Shown here: one piece after another, positions 1-6,800 of the stretch
Position numbering within the stretch: position 1 is the stretch's first letter
Layout of the letters: every line of letters starts with the position of its first letter
NCBI GenBank assembly: GCA_050010135.1
Contig: JBEKLP010000013.1
Location: forward strand, 1-41,380
From: FEN-1073 sp050010135
GTDB taxonomy: Bacteria; Chloroflexota; Anaerolineae; Anaerolineales; RBG-16-64-43
Direction of reading: 5' to 3'
Length of the DNA stretch: 41,380 nt
The notes under the pieces: model-generated
Databases searched by the model: none
What the model saw: only the letters and a program-made list of their open reading frames with translations
What the model was told of the DNA's origin: nothing
Translations under genes and position numbers: made by a program

Positions 1-485
1 CGCCCCATGAAGAGCGAGGCGACGATCAGACCAAGCATGTCGAGCGCGCTCTTGATCGCGCTCCCGCGTCCCATCTGCTCGGCCGGGACGAGATCCGGCA
101 GGAGACCCTGCACCGGTCCGTGCGCGGTGTTGGAGGTGAACTGCAACCCGATGTATCCGATCGCCAGGCCGGGCACTCCGGCGGCGATCGCCATGACGCC
201 CAGGAAGAGAAAATCGCCCAGCGTGCCGAGCGCGATCAGCGGCCGCCGCCGGCCGAAGCGCGACGCCCACCGGTCGCTGACGGCGCCCGCGACAGGCTGG
301 ATGACCATCGCGATGATCAATCCAATCCCGGTCAGCAATCCGAGGACGGTGTTCTTCTGATCGTTGGCGACGTAGAGCAGCAGGATCGTGGGCAGCAAAA
401 TCAGATGCAGGCTGTTCCACATGAAGGACAGACCGAAAAAATATGCGTTGACCGTGAAAAATTCCCAGGCGGCGATTTTGCGCAT
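1..485 (-). CDS. MFS transporter, N-terminal part (runs off the window)
   Basis: This is my own translation, because the gene is cut by the window edge. From an ATG at 485 the minus strand reads MRKIAAWEFFTVNAYFFGLS and stays open for about 161 codons to base 1. The protein is hydrophobic. It carries the loop 2-3 signature of the major facilitator superfamily, seen as SDRWASRFGRRRPL at about residues 73-86, which has the D-R-x-G-R-R core. A GGAGG ribosome binding site sits five bases upstream of the ATG. The motif and helix pattern resemble the GPH/SLC45-type sugar symporters of the family, but the substrate cannot be read from this fragment. An acyltransferase gene lies upstream on the same strand, about 100 bases away, with a strong hairpin in between, so co-transcription is uncertain. 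Confidence 0.85.
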   Translation of the reverse strand, partial: MRKIAAWEFFTVNAYFFGLSFMWNSLHLILLPTILLLYVANDQKNTVLGLLTGIGLIIAMVIQPVAGAVSDRWASRFGRRRPLIALGTLGDFLFLGVMAIAAGVPGLAIGYIGLQFTSNTAHGPVQGLLPDLVPAEQMGRGSAIKSALDMLGLIVASLFMG

Positions 486-515
486 GGATCCTCCGATGGA
501 TACCTCTCCTCTATT

Positions 516-550
516 CCCTATCCCCTCCCCAAATTGGGGAGGGGATAGGG
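516..550. repeat. Perfect 15-bp GC-rich hairpin between acyltransferase and MFS genes
   Basis: Bases 516-530 (CCCTATCCCCTCCCC) are the exact reverse complement of 536-550, with a five-base loop AAATT. A second small palindrome, GACCCCGAAGGGGTC, follows at 552-566. There is no T-run on either side, so it is not a classic intrinsic terminator. The form is that of a dispersed REP-like intergenic palindrome. It could also attenuate transcription between the two minus-strand genes. Confidence 0.7.
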
Positions 551-583
551 GTGACCCCGAAGGGGTCGGGGATGGAGGCGAGG

Positions 584-1435
584 TCAGCTATATATTCCCC
601 TCAAACGATCCGGCAACAGCGCGGCGATGGAATACATCACAATTCTAACCGTTTCGCGCTCGCGCACTTGCGGGTCCGGCGGCGTGAAAGCCGGCAGGCG
701 AAACGAGGGTCCAAAGTTTACGCTCAAGCCGTCCTCTTCCTCGTACGCCCCGACCGGAACGAGAGTGTAACCCGCATCGGCCAAATGCGCGATGAAACGC
801 CCCGCGCCCGGCGGCGGCTGCATCAACCGCCCGTCGGGGGAATCCATCCCCTCCGGGGCCATCGCCATCGGCGGGCGGGAAGCGCGCGCCGCGCGGAGAA
901 TCCGCCGCACGGAATCCGCCCGCCGCGCGGCGTCCTGCGGGCGGGGCGGCATCGGCGGCATAGGCGTGAAACCGTACATGCGCGCAACCCGCGCCAGCAT
1001 CCATTCCGTCAGCGGCGTAATCAGGCGCGAGCGGAGCGGATCCGGAAACGTCCAAGCCGAGGTCATCGACCAGTGCATCTCGCGGCCGACGGCCGATTCG
1101 AGCCCGATGGCGATCCACCAGGCTTGAAACCCGGGGCGGGAATAATGATTGATCAGAAACAAAAGAGGATCTGCATCCGGGGGAATAGTTCCGATAATCC
1201 GCAATTGCCGTATCCCTTTGGCCAACTCCGCTGCGTCGCGGGCGAAGGAACGGCGCCTTCCCAGGAGCAGATCGCGGATGATGGAAAGCGTGACGTTCGC
1301 GGGGTATCGGTAGTTCGGGGGCACAGGGAATATTGTATACCAACTGCCATCCGCCCTCGGACCGCTGCCGGGCGAAGGGTTGCGATTAATGAGCGGTAAA
1401 ACATCAAGCTGGAAAGAAGCAGCACCATCCCCCAT
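584..1435 (-). CDS. Putative phospholipid/glycerol acyltransferase (PlsC-like)
   Basis: The 283-residue protein looks like a lysophosphatidate-type acyltransferase. An NHYSRPGFQAWW segment near residues 95-106 sits where the family has its NHxxxxD catalytic box, here without a clear aspartate. An APEGMDSPDG segment near residues 195-204 matches the PEG(T/S) substrate box. Between them are helical and hydrophobic stretches expected of a membrane-associated enzyme. Such enzymes move acyl chains to glycerophosphate lipids at the inner membrane. The start is uncertain: no well-spaced Shine-Dalgarno precedes the ATG at 1435, and the first 40 residues look unconserved, so a later GTG or CTG start is possible. 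The degenerate first box means the exact acyl acceptor cannot be named, and a catalytically altered relative is possible. Confidence 0.65.
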   Translation of the reverse strand: MGDGAASFQLDVLPLINRNPSPGSGPRADGSWYTIFPVPPNYRYPANVTLSIIRDLLLGRRRSFARDAAELAKGIRQLRIIGTIPPDADPLLFLINHYSRPGFQAWWIAIGLESAVGREMHWSMTSAWTFPDPLRSRLITPLTEWMLARVARMYGFTPMPPMPPRPQDAARRADSVRRILRAARASRPPMAMAPEGMDSPDGRLMQPPPGAGRFIAHLADAGYTLVPVGAYEEEDGLSVNFGPSFRLPAFTPPDPQVRERETVRIVMYSIAALLPDRLRGIYS

Positions 1436-1493
1436 CCCCTATGCTATACTCGCCCGCGGATCTTCGAAATGATCCTCGTAGGTATAGGCAAAT

Positions 1494-3110
1494 ATGTTTA
1501 ACAAACATCCGTCGATACAGCGAATCGCGGCGATCCTTTCGATCATCCTTCTTCTCGCAGCCTGCCAGAAAGAAAACCCCCAAGGAAACCCAACGATGAC
1601 AACGTCATTCGATCCCACCCAGGTCGCCGAAGCGCTGAGTAATCTGCAAAACATCATCCCCGCGCCGGCCGAGGTCAAATCCAGCGGGGGCATCTTCAAA
1701 CTGGTGGATCCCGCGCCGATCTATGTTGATCCTGGATCGGCCGAAGTGAGGACAATCGGGATGTATCTGGCGGACCATCTGAAACCCGCCACCGGTTATA
1801 GCCTGCCCGTGCTTCCCGCCGCCGGGACGCTTCTGCCCGGACGCATCACCCTGACCACCGCCGGAGCCGATCTTGGACTTGGAGCGGAAGGCTACGAACT
1901 GGTTATCACAACCGCTGGACTCACCCTGCGCGCTCCGCATGCGGCGGGTCTCTTTCACGGCGTTCAGACCATCCGCCAGCTTTTCCCGGCCAGGATCGAA
2001 AGCCCCGCCGTCCAATCCGGCCCGTGGTTTCTCCCCACCCTCACGATCCGGGATTATCCCCGCTATGAATGGCGCGGGATGATGCTCGACGTGGCCCGCC
2101 ACTTCTTCGGCGTCGCGGACGTCGAGAAACTGATCGACCGGTTGGCCTACTATAAAATGGACCGCCTGCACCTGCACCTGACCGACGATCAGGGCTGGCG
2201 GATCGAAATAAAATCCTGGCCCGACCTCACGAAGATCGGCGGCGCCACAGCGGTCGGCGGCGGGCCGGGCGGGTATTACACGCAGGAAGACTATAAGCAA
2301 ATCGTCGCGTATGCTTAAAGCCGGTACATCCTGGTCATTCCGGAGATCGACATGCCCGGCCATGTCAACGCCGCGCTTGCCTCCTACCCCGAATTGAACT
2401 GTTCGGGCGTCGCCGCGGAGCCCCACACCGGCATCGATGTTGGATTCAGTTCGTTGTGCCTCGATAAGGACATCACGTACCAGTTTGCGTATGACGTCCT
2501 TCGTGAGATTTCCGCGCTGACGCCTGGTCCGTACGTTCACATCGGCGGCGACGAAGCCGCGGCAAGCACCCCGGACCAGTACGTGGATCTCATCCAGCGC
2601 CTACAGGGGTCGCTCCGATCCAGCGGCAAACAGGCCATCGGCTGGGAGGAGATCGCCAAGGCAAAATTGCTGACCACGACCATCGCCCAGCACTGGGACA
2701 ACGACCTGGCGCTGCAAGCGGCCGATCAAGGAGCGGACGTGATCTTCTCGCCCGCCGACCGGGCGTACATGGATATGAAATACGACGAGAGTACGCCACT
2801 CGGCCTGAATTGGGCCGGATATATCAACGTAAACCGGGCTTACACATGGGATCCGGCGACCAACATCAGCGGATTTCCGGTCAATCACATTCTCGGCGTG
2901 GAAGCCCCCCTCTGGTCGGAGACTTTGCAGACGCTGCAGGATGTCGAGTATATGGCGTTCCCGCGTCTGATCGGCTACGCCGAAATTGGCTGGTCGCAGC
3001 AGTCGGTCCGCACCTGGAATAACTACCGGGACCGGCTCGCCGCGTACGGGCCGCGATTGACATTTATGGGTGTGAATTTTTTCCGCTCGCCGGAAGTGCC
3101 TTGGAAGTAA
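1494..3110 (+). pseudogene. GH20 beta-N-acetylhexosaminidase lipoprotein with an in-frame stop
   Basis: One reading frame runs from the ATG at 1494 to the TAA at 3108-3110 but is broken by a TAA at 2316-2318. On both sides the protein is a glycoside hydrolase family 20 enzyme, which removes terminal GlcNAc or GalNAc from glycans. The N-terminus has a signal peptide and lipobox (LLLAAC), predicting an anchored extracytoplasmic enzyme. The first part holds the GH20b-type N-terminal domain and the start of the barrel (ARHFFGVADVEKLIDRL, LHLTDDQGWRIEI). After the stop the frame continues as SRYILVIPEIDMPGH and then HIGGDEAA at about 2544-2567, whose Asp-Glu pair is catalytic. It ends with the typical GVEAPLWSE and IGWSQ segments. 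The stop falls inside a conserved strand and no bases are lost, so this is a single nonsense change. The first product would lack the catalytic pair. Reinitiation at ATG 2352 would give only half a barrel. A sequencing error is the main alternative. Confidence 0.88.
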
Positions 3111-3145
3111 GAATACCCCTCGCGATTATTAAAGACTAATCTCAC

Positions 3146-3225
3146 CGCAAAGCCCGCCCCGGTTGGGGTGGGCCGGGGGCGCGAAGGCCCCTAAGAAATA
3201 TTTAAAATTTCTTTGCGCCTTTGCG
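3146..3225. repeat. Composite palindromic intergenic element
   Basis: The gap between the GH20 gene and copA holds nested inverted repeats. CGCAAAG at 3146-3152 is answered by CTTTGCG at 3211-3217 and again at 3219-3225. Inside is a GC arm, GCCCGCCCC facing GGGGTGGGC (one mismatch), around 3152-3174. There is also an AT arm, AAGAAAT at 3193-3199 facing ATTTCTT at 3207-3213. This looks like a dispersed intergenic repeat. It could also act as a transcription stop between the two convergent genes, though no clean T-run terminator is present. Confidence 0.5.
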
Positions 3226-3239
3226 TTAAGAACTTGTTC

Positions 3240-5654
3240 TTATGACTTAAACCCCCGCAAGCGCAGGCTATTGGTAACGACGAACACCGAGGAAAACGCC
3301 ATCGCGCCGGCCGAGAGCATCGGATTGAGAAATCCCAAAGCTGCCGCCGGAATGAGAATGACGTTGTAGAAGAACGCCCAAAAAAGATTTTGCCGGATGG
3401 TGCGCAGCGTGCCGCGCGAGAGAACCACCGCACGCGCCACCCCTCGCAAATCGCCCGAGATCAGCGTGACCGGTGCGGCGGCCATGGCAATATCGGTCCC
3501 GCTTCCAAGCGCGATGCCCACATCCGCTTTGGCCAGCGCCGGCGCATCGTTGATTCCATCGCCCACCATCGCGACAATCTCCCGCCCGGCTTGCAGGCGG
3601 CCCACTTCGGTCGCCTTTTCACCCGGAAGGACCCCGGCCAGAACGCGGTCGATCCCGGCGGCCCGCGCCACCGCCTCGGCCGCGCGGGGTTGATCTCCGC
3701 TCACCAGGACCAGCTTCAAGCCCAGTCCTTTCAATTCCGCCACCGCCTCGGCGGACCCTTCCTTTAAAGTGTCGGCCACCGCGATCAGGCCGGCCAACTT
3801 GCCATCCACCGCCACGAGGAAAACCGTACGCGCCAATTCCTGCAGCCGGTCGATCTTGGCCCGCAGCGGGTCGGACGAAATTCCCGCCGCCGAGAGCATA
3901 CTTTCGCTGCCGACCAGCACCGACCGCCCGGAAACGACGGCCCGCACACCCCGGCCGGTTTCGGCTTCGAACCCGTCCGGATCGATCAGAACGATCCCTC
4001 GCGCCGCGGCGGCCGCTACGACCGCGTCGCCCAACGGATGCTCGGAATTTTTTTCCACGGAGGCGGCCAGCCTGAGCAATTCCTCTTCGCCGTCCTTGCC
4101 GCCCAGCGCCACGACGTCGGTAACCTCCGGCATTCCGCGGGTGAGCGTTCCGGTTTTATCGAAAGCCACCGTCGTCACCCGCCCCGCGCGTTCCAGGGCT
4201 TCGGCGTTGCGGAAGAGAATTCCCATCTCGGCGCCCTTTCCCGTTCCAACCATGACCGCCGTCGGCGTGGCCAATCCCATCGCGCACGGACAGGCGACCA
4301 CGAGGACCGCCACCGCGCGGATCATCGCCACGGTGAACGCATCCGCCCCGCCCGCGGCGAGCCCGAAGACAAGCCAGAGGGCGAATACCACCGCTGCAAT
4401 GACGATCACTGCCGGAACGAACCAGGCCGCCACCGAGTCCGCCAGCCGCTGGATCGGCGCCTTGCTCCCCTGCGCCTCCTCCACCAGGCGGATGATTTGC
4501 GCCAGTACGGTATCTTTTCCGGTTTTGAGGGCTTCCATCTTGAACGATCCCTGGCGGTTGATGGTGGCGCCGATCACCTTATCGCCCGGCCCGATGCCCG
4601 CCGGGATCGGTTCGCCGGTGATCATCGACTCGTCCACGGTCGAGCGCCCCTCGGTCACCGTGCCGTCGGCGGGGATTTTCTCCCCCGGACGGACCGAGAG
4701 CACGTCGCCCGCCTTTACTTCTTCCACCGGAAGATCCTGTTCCGTTCCGCCGCGGATGACGTGGGCGGTCTTGGGCTGCAGCGAAGCCAGCTTGCGCATT
4801 GCGTCGCTGGTCCTCCCTTTGGCGCGCGCCTCGAGGAACTTCCCCAGCACGATCAGCGTGATGATCACCGCGGAGGTTTCAAAATATACAGGACCGGAAA
4901 GCAGGCCCAGCATCACCGGCAGCGAATAGAAGTAGGCCGCGGACGATCCGAGCGCGATGAGCACGTCCATGTTGGCCGATCCGCTGCGGATCGCTTTGAA
5001 CGCGCCGGTGTAATACTGCCAGCCCACTCCGAACTGCACGGGTGTGGCGAGCACGAACAGCACGACATTGAACCACGGCGACGCCCCGGCCGCGGCGGGG
5101 ATCAGCATCAGGTCGCGCGCCATCGCCAGCAGGAAGAGCGGCGCGGTGAATGCGATCCCCCAGATCAGGCGGCTTCTTTGCCGGGCGATCTCGATTCGGC
5201 GCGCTTGCGCCTCGGCATCCTCGCCCGTGCCGCCCTCTTCCGCCAGCTCCACTCCCGCCGCGAGCGCCTCCCGGCGGATTTCCGAAACCGTAATCACCGT
5301 TGGAATGTATTTCACGCCGGCGCGCTCGGTGGTGATGGAGACCGTCGCCTCCAGCACGCCGCGCAGAGAGCGCAGCCGCTTTTCCAGACGCTGGGCCTGC
5401 CCCGCGTCGGACAGCCGGCGCAGAACGAGGATCTCTTCGCCCACGGCCACGTCGTACCCCGCGTGCCGGATCCGGCCGACGATCGCATCCTGCCCGGTCA
5501 GGGCGGGATCGAACGCCACCGTGGCGCGCTCCGAGGCCAGGTTCACCTGGGCCGATTGCACGCCCGGCAGGCGTTTGAGGTTGCGTTCGATCGTCGCCAC
5601 GCAGTTGGCGCACGTCATTCCCGTCACCGGGAAGGTCATCTGTTCGGTTGCCAT
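3240..5654 (-). CDS. copA: Cu+-exporting P1B-type ATPase
   Basis: This 804-residue copper pump uses ATP to export Cu(I) across the inner membrane. Domains in order: an HMA copper-binding domain with GMTCANC at residues 12-18; a second HMA-like fold at about 75-140 that has lost the CxxC; membrane helices; the actuator motif TGEP at 346-349; the CPC metal site in the membrane at 455-457, which defines the Cu+/Ag+ subgroup; the phosphorylated Asp in DKTGTLT at 499-505; the SEHPLG motif of the nucleotide-binding domain; and the hinge motif GDGINDAPAL near residue 700. All catalytic residues are present and the length is normal. The gene is the last in a minus-strand copper block after a CopZ-like chaperone and csoR, which implies induction by copper. 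The stop lies close to the convergent GH20 gene. Confidence 0.97.
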   Translation of the reverse strand: MATEQMTFPVTGMTCANCVATIERNLKRLPGVQSAQVNLASERATVAFDPALTGQDAIVGRIRHAGYDVAVGEEILVLRRLSDAGQAQRLEKRLRSLRGVLEATVSITTERAGVKYIPTVITVSEIRREALAAGVELAEEGGTGEDAEAQARRIEIARQRSRLIWGIAFTAPLFLLAMARDLMLIPAAAGASPWFNVVLFVLATPVQFGVGWQYYTGAFKAIRSGSANMDVLIALGSSAAYFYSLPVMLGLLSGPVYFETSAVIITLIVLGKFLEARAKGRTSDAMRKLASLQPKTAHVIRGGTEQDLPVEEVKAGDVLSVRPGEKIPADGTVTEGRSTVDESMITGEPIPAGIGPGDKVIGATINRQGSFKMEALKTGKDTVLAQIIRLVEEAQGSKAPIQRLADSVAAWFVPAVIVIAAVVFALWLVFGLAAGGADAFTVAMIRAVAVLVVACPCAMGLATPTAVMVGTGKGAEMGILFRNAEALERAGRVTTVAFDKTGTLTRGMPEVTDVVALGGKDGEEELLRLAASVEKNSEHPLGDAVVAAAAARGIVLIDPDGFEAETGRGVRAVVSGRSVLVGSESMLSAAGISSDPLRAKIDRLQELARTVFLVAVDGKLAGLIAVADTLKEGSAEAVAELKGLGLKLVLVSGDQPRAAEAVARAAGIDRVLAGVLPGEKATEVGRLQAGREIVAMVGDGINDAPALAKADVGIALGSGTDIAMAAAPVTLISGDLRGVARAVVLSRGTLRTIRQNLFWAFFYNVILIPAAALGFLNPMLSAGAMAFSSVFVVTNSLRLRGFKS

Positions 5655-5715
5655 AGGAAAAACGCAATCCCTTCTTCCCCGGATCCCCTATCCGGCCGGA
5701 TGCGCAGAGAGGAAA

Positions 5716-5925
5716 TCAGACGTTGGAAGGTTCGTAATTGATTTCCGTGAGAACGTCCCGGATGATCTCTAGCGTCGCAGGCATATCGAATTCCACGGTA
5801 ACTTTTCTGGTTTGCTCGTCACCGGTGACTTTCTTGACGCCGGTGATGGACATGAGCTCCGTTGTAATCGTGTGGATGCAATGGCTGCATGAAATGGACG
5901 GGATAATCAAGGTAACGGTTTGCAT
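5716..5925 (-). CDS. copZ: Heavy-metal-associated (HMA) domain protein, CopZ-like copper chaperone
   Basis: This 69-residue protein is a single HMA domain. The metal site is SISCSHCIH at about residues 10-18, a CxxC that binds Cu(I) in this family. The family fold is two helices on a four-stranded sheet. Soluble proteins of this type carry copper in the cytoplasm and hand it to the N-terminal domain of CopA, whose gene starts about 60 bases downstream on the same strand. A strong Shine-Dalgarno (AAGGAGGAAGC) directly precedes the ATG at 5925. A CopZ role is inferred from position and size; the sequence alone says only HMA-domain metal-binding protein. Confidence 0.88.
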   Translation of the reverse strand: MQTVTLIIPSISCSHCIHTITTELMSITGVKKVTGDEQTRKVTVEFDMPATLEIIRDVLTEINYEPSNV

Positions 5926-5951
5926 GCTTCCTCCTTAGAACGTGAGAAGGT

Positions 5952-6130
5952 GGTCGAGCCCCGCCCCAGCCCCCACTTCGCGCGGGTAGGCTTTCGCCGT
6001 GGCGAGGCCGGGGTAGTCCGCGTGTTCCTTGCGGGTGTATCGAGACCACATACTTCCTTTGGTCAGAGGTCTCGATACGGGCTCGCTTTCCCTCGCTTCG
6101 CTCGGGACAGGCGCGTCGCCCTACTCGACC
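5952..6130. mobile_element. Nested inverted-repeat element (MITE-like) inside the copper block
   Basis: GGTCGAG at 5952-5958 and CTCGACC at 6124-6130 form the outer ends of about 180 bases that encode nothing convincing. Inside, GTATCGAGACC at 6037-6047 is perfectly answered by GGTCTCGATAC at 6068-6078. The palindromic plan without any coding frame fits a miniature inverted-repeat element or another dispersed repeat. It lies between csoR and the CopZ-like gene, so it may weaken or re-route transcription from the csoR promoter into copA. I could not identify target-site duplications. Confidence 0.55.
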
Positions 6131-6149
6131 GGCTTATTAATCCGGCCGA

Positions 6150-6422
6150 TTACACCCGGGTGGCGGCTTGAAAAACTTCGGTGATTTCGCCGAGAACTTT
6201 TTCGCGCGCATCGGGATCGCTTCCGCGCACGGCGGTCGTTACGCAGGTGTTCAGATGGTTCTCCAAAATTTTGGCCGAGAGTCTGTTAAGCGACGATTGA
6301 ATGGCTTGGATCTGGCGGATAACATCAATGCAATACTCATCGCGCTCGATCATCCGCTCCACCCCCTCGAGATGCCCGACCGTAACGCGGGCCCTGCGGA
6401 GAATGTCTTCTTTATCTTTCAT
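6150..6422 (-). CDS. csoR: CsoR-family copper-sensing repressor
   Basis: This 90-residue, all-helical protein belongs to the CsoR/RcnR family (DUF156). It begins MKDKEDILRRARVTVGHLEG. The Cu(I) ligands of CsoR are all seen: a Cys in RDEYCIDV, and His and Cys in ENHLNTC, giving the C-H-C signature. A longer open frame starts upstream at 6584, but the ATG at 6422 is preferred. It has a GGAGG ribosome binding site at normal spacing, it begins where the family begins, and the promoter and operator lie in the extra upstream part. In this family, apo-protein represses and Cu(I) binding releases DNA. The CopZ-like and copA genes follow on the same strand and are the expected targets. Confidence 0.93.
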   Translation of the reverse strand: MKDKEDILRRARVTVGHLEGVERMIERDEYCIDVIRQIQAIQSSLNRLSAKILENHLNTCVTTAVRGSDPDAREKVLGEITEVFQAATRV

Positions 6423-6433
6423 GATATACCTCC

Positions 6434-6460
6434 ATACCCTACCCACCAGGGGGGGGTCAT
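6434..6460 (-). promoter_or_regulatory. Candidate CsoR operator (autoregulation)
   Basis: On the plus strand the bases read ATACCCTACCC, then ACCA, then GGGGGGGGTCAT: a G/C-tract pseudo-palindrome flanked by A/T. From memory, CsoR operators share this design of an ATACC-type half site with facing C and G tracts. The site overlaps the predicted transcription start, just downstream of the -10 box and upstream of the csoR ribosome binding site. This is the right place for repression. Assignment rests on pattern and position. Confidence 0.65.
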
Positions 6461-6465
6461 TAACA

Positions 6466-6493
6466 ATGATAGCACAATCTTTTATGGAGTCAA
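6466..6493 (-). promoter_or_regulatory. Sigma-70-type promoter of csoR
   Basis: On the minus strand TTGACT (plus 6488-6493) and TATCAT (plus 6466-6471) are separated by 16 bases. Transcription would start near 6459, inside the candidate CsoR operator, about 37 bases before the csoR ATG. Confidence 0.7.
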
Positions 6494-6544
6494 TATATCC
6501 GAATTTATGCCTTGAAATATAGATGTTTTTTGAGGAAAAGAAAG

Positions 6545-6778
6545 TCATCCCTGCCCGCACGAGCTGCACGATCCCCCAGCGCAACCGGAGCAGGAACTAC
6601 GACCGGTTCCAGCAACGGCTTTCCCGTCGCTATTGTGAGCGGAAAACAGGGAGAGCTTGCGTTTGATTTGGGTGTGGCCGCACGCTTCGCACGCGGCCGG
6701 GGAATCGGCCTGGCTCATCGGCCGCAACAGGCTGAATTCCCGGCGGCATGTTTCGCAGACGTATTCATAGATCGGCAT
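6545..6778 (-). CDS. FmdB-family zinc ribbon protein
   Basis: This small protein of 77 residues starts MPIYEYVCETCRREFSLL and has a second cysteine pair in CEACGHTQIKR, the paired CxxC zinc ribbon of the FmdB/CxxC_CxxC_SSSS family. The tail is rich in Gly, Ser and Cys (SSCSGCAGGSCSSCGQG), a common feature of these proteins. Their function is not settled; the family was named from a putative regulator of formamidase. The gene is 22 bases after the HD-GYP gene on the same strand and may be its last co-transcribed member. Its stop lies about 50 bases from the csoR promoter region. Confidence 0.9.
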   Translation of the reverse strand: MPIYEYVCETCRREFSLLRPMSQADSPAACEACGHTQIKRKLSLFSAHNSDGKAVAGTGRSSCSGCAGGSCSSCGQG

Positions 6779-6800
6779 CGGTTTTCCTCGCGCGAACCCT

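Noticed and set aside
2316..2318. Stop codon recoding in the GH20 gene
   Set aside because: TAA is not a known Sec or Pyl codon and is used as a normal stop elsewhere in the window; a nonsense mutation or a sequence error is simpler.
6423..6584. N-terminal extension of csoR to 6584
   Set aside because: The extra part covers the promoter and operator, and the ATG at 6422 has a good ribosome binding site and the family start.
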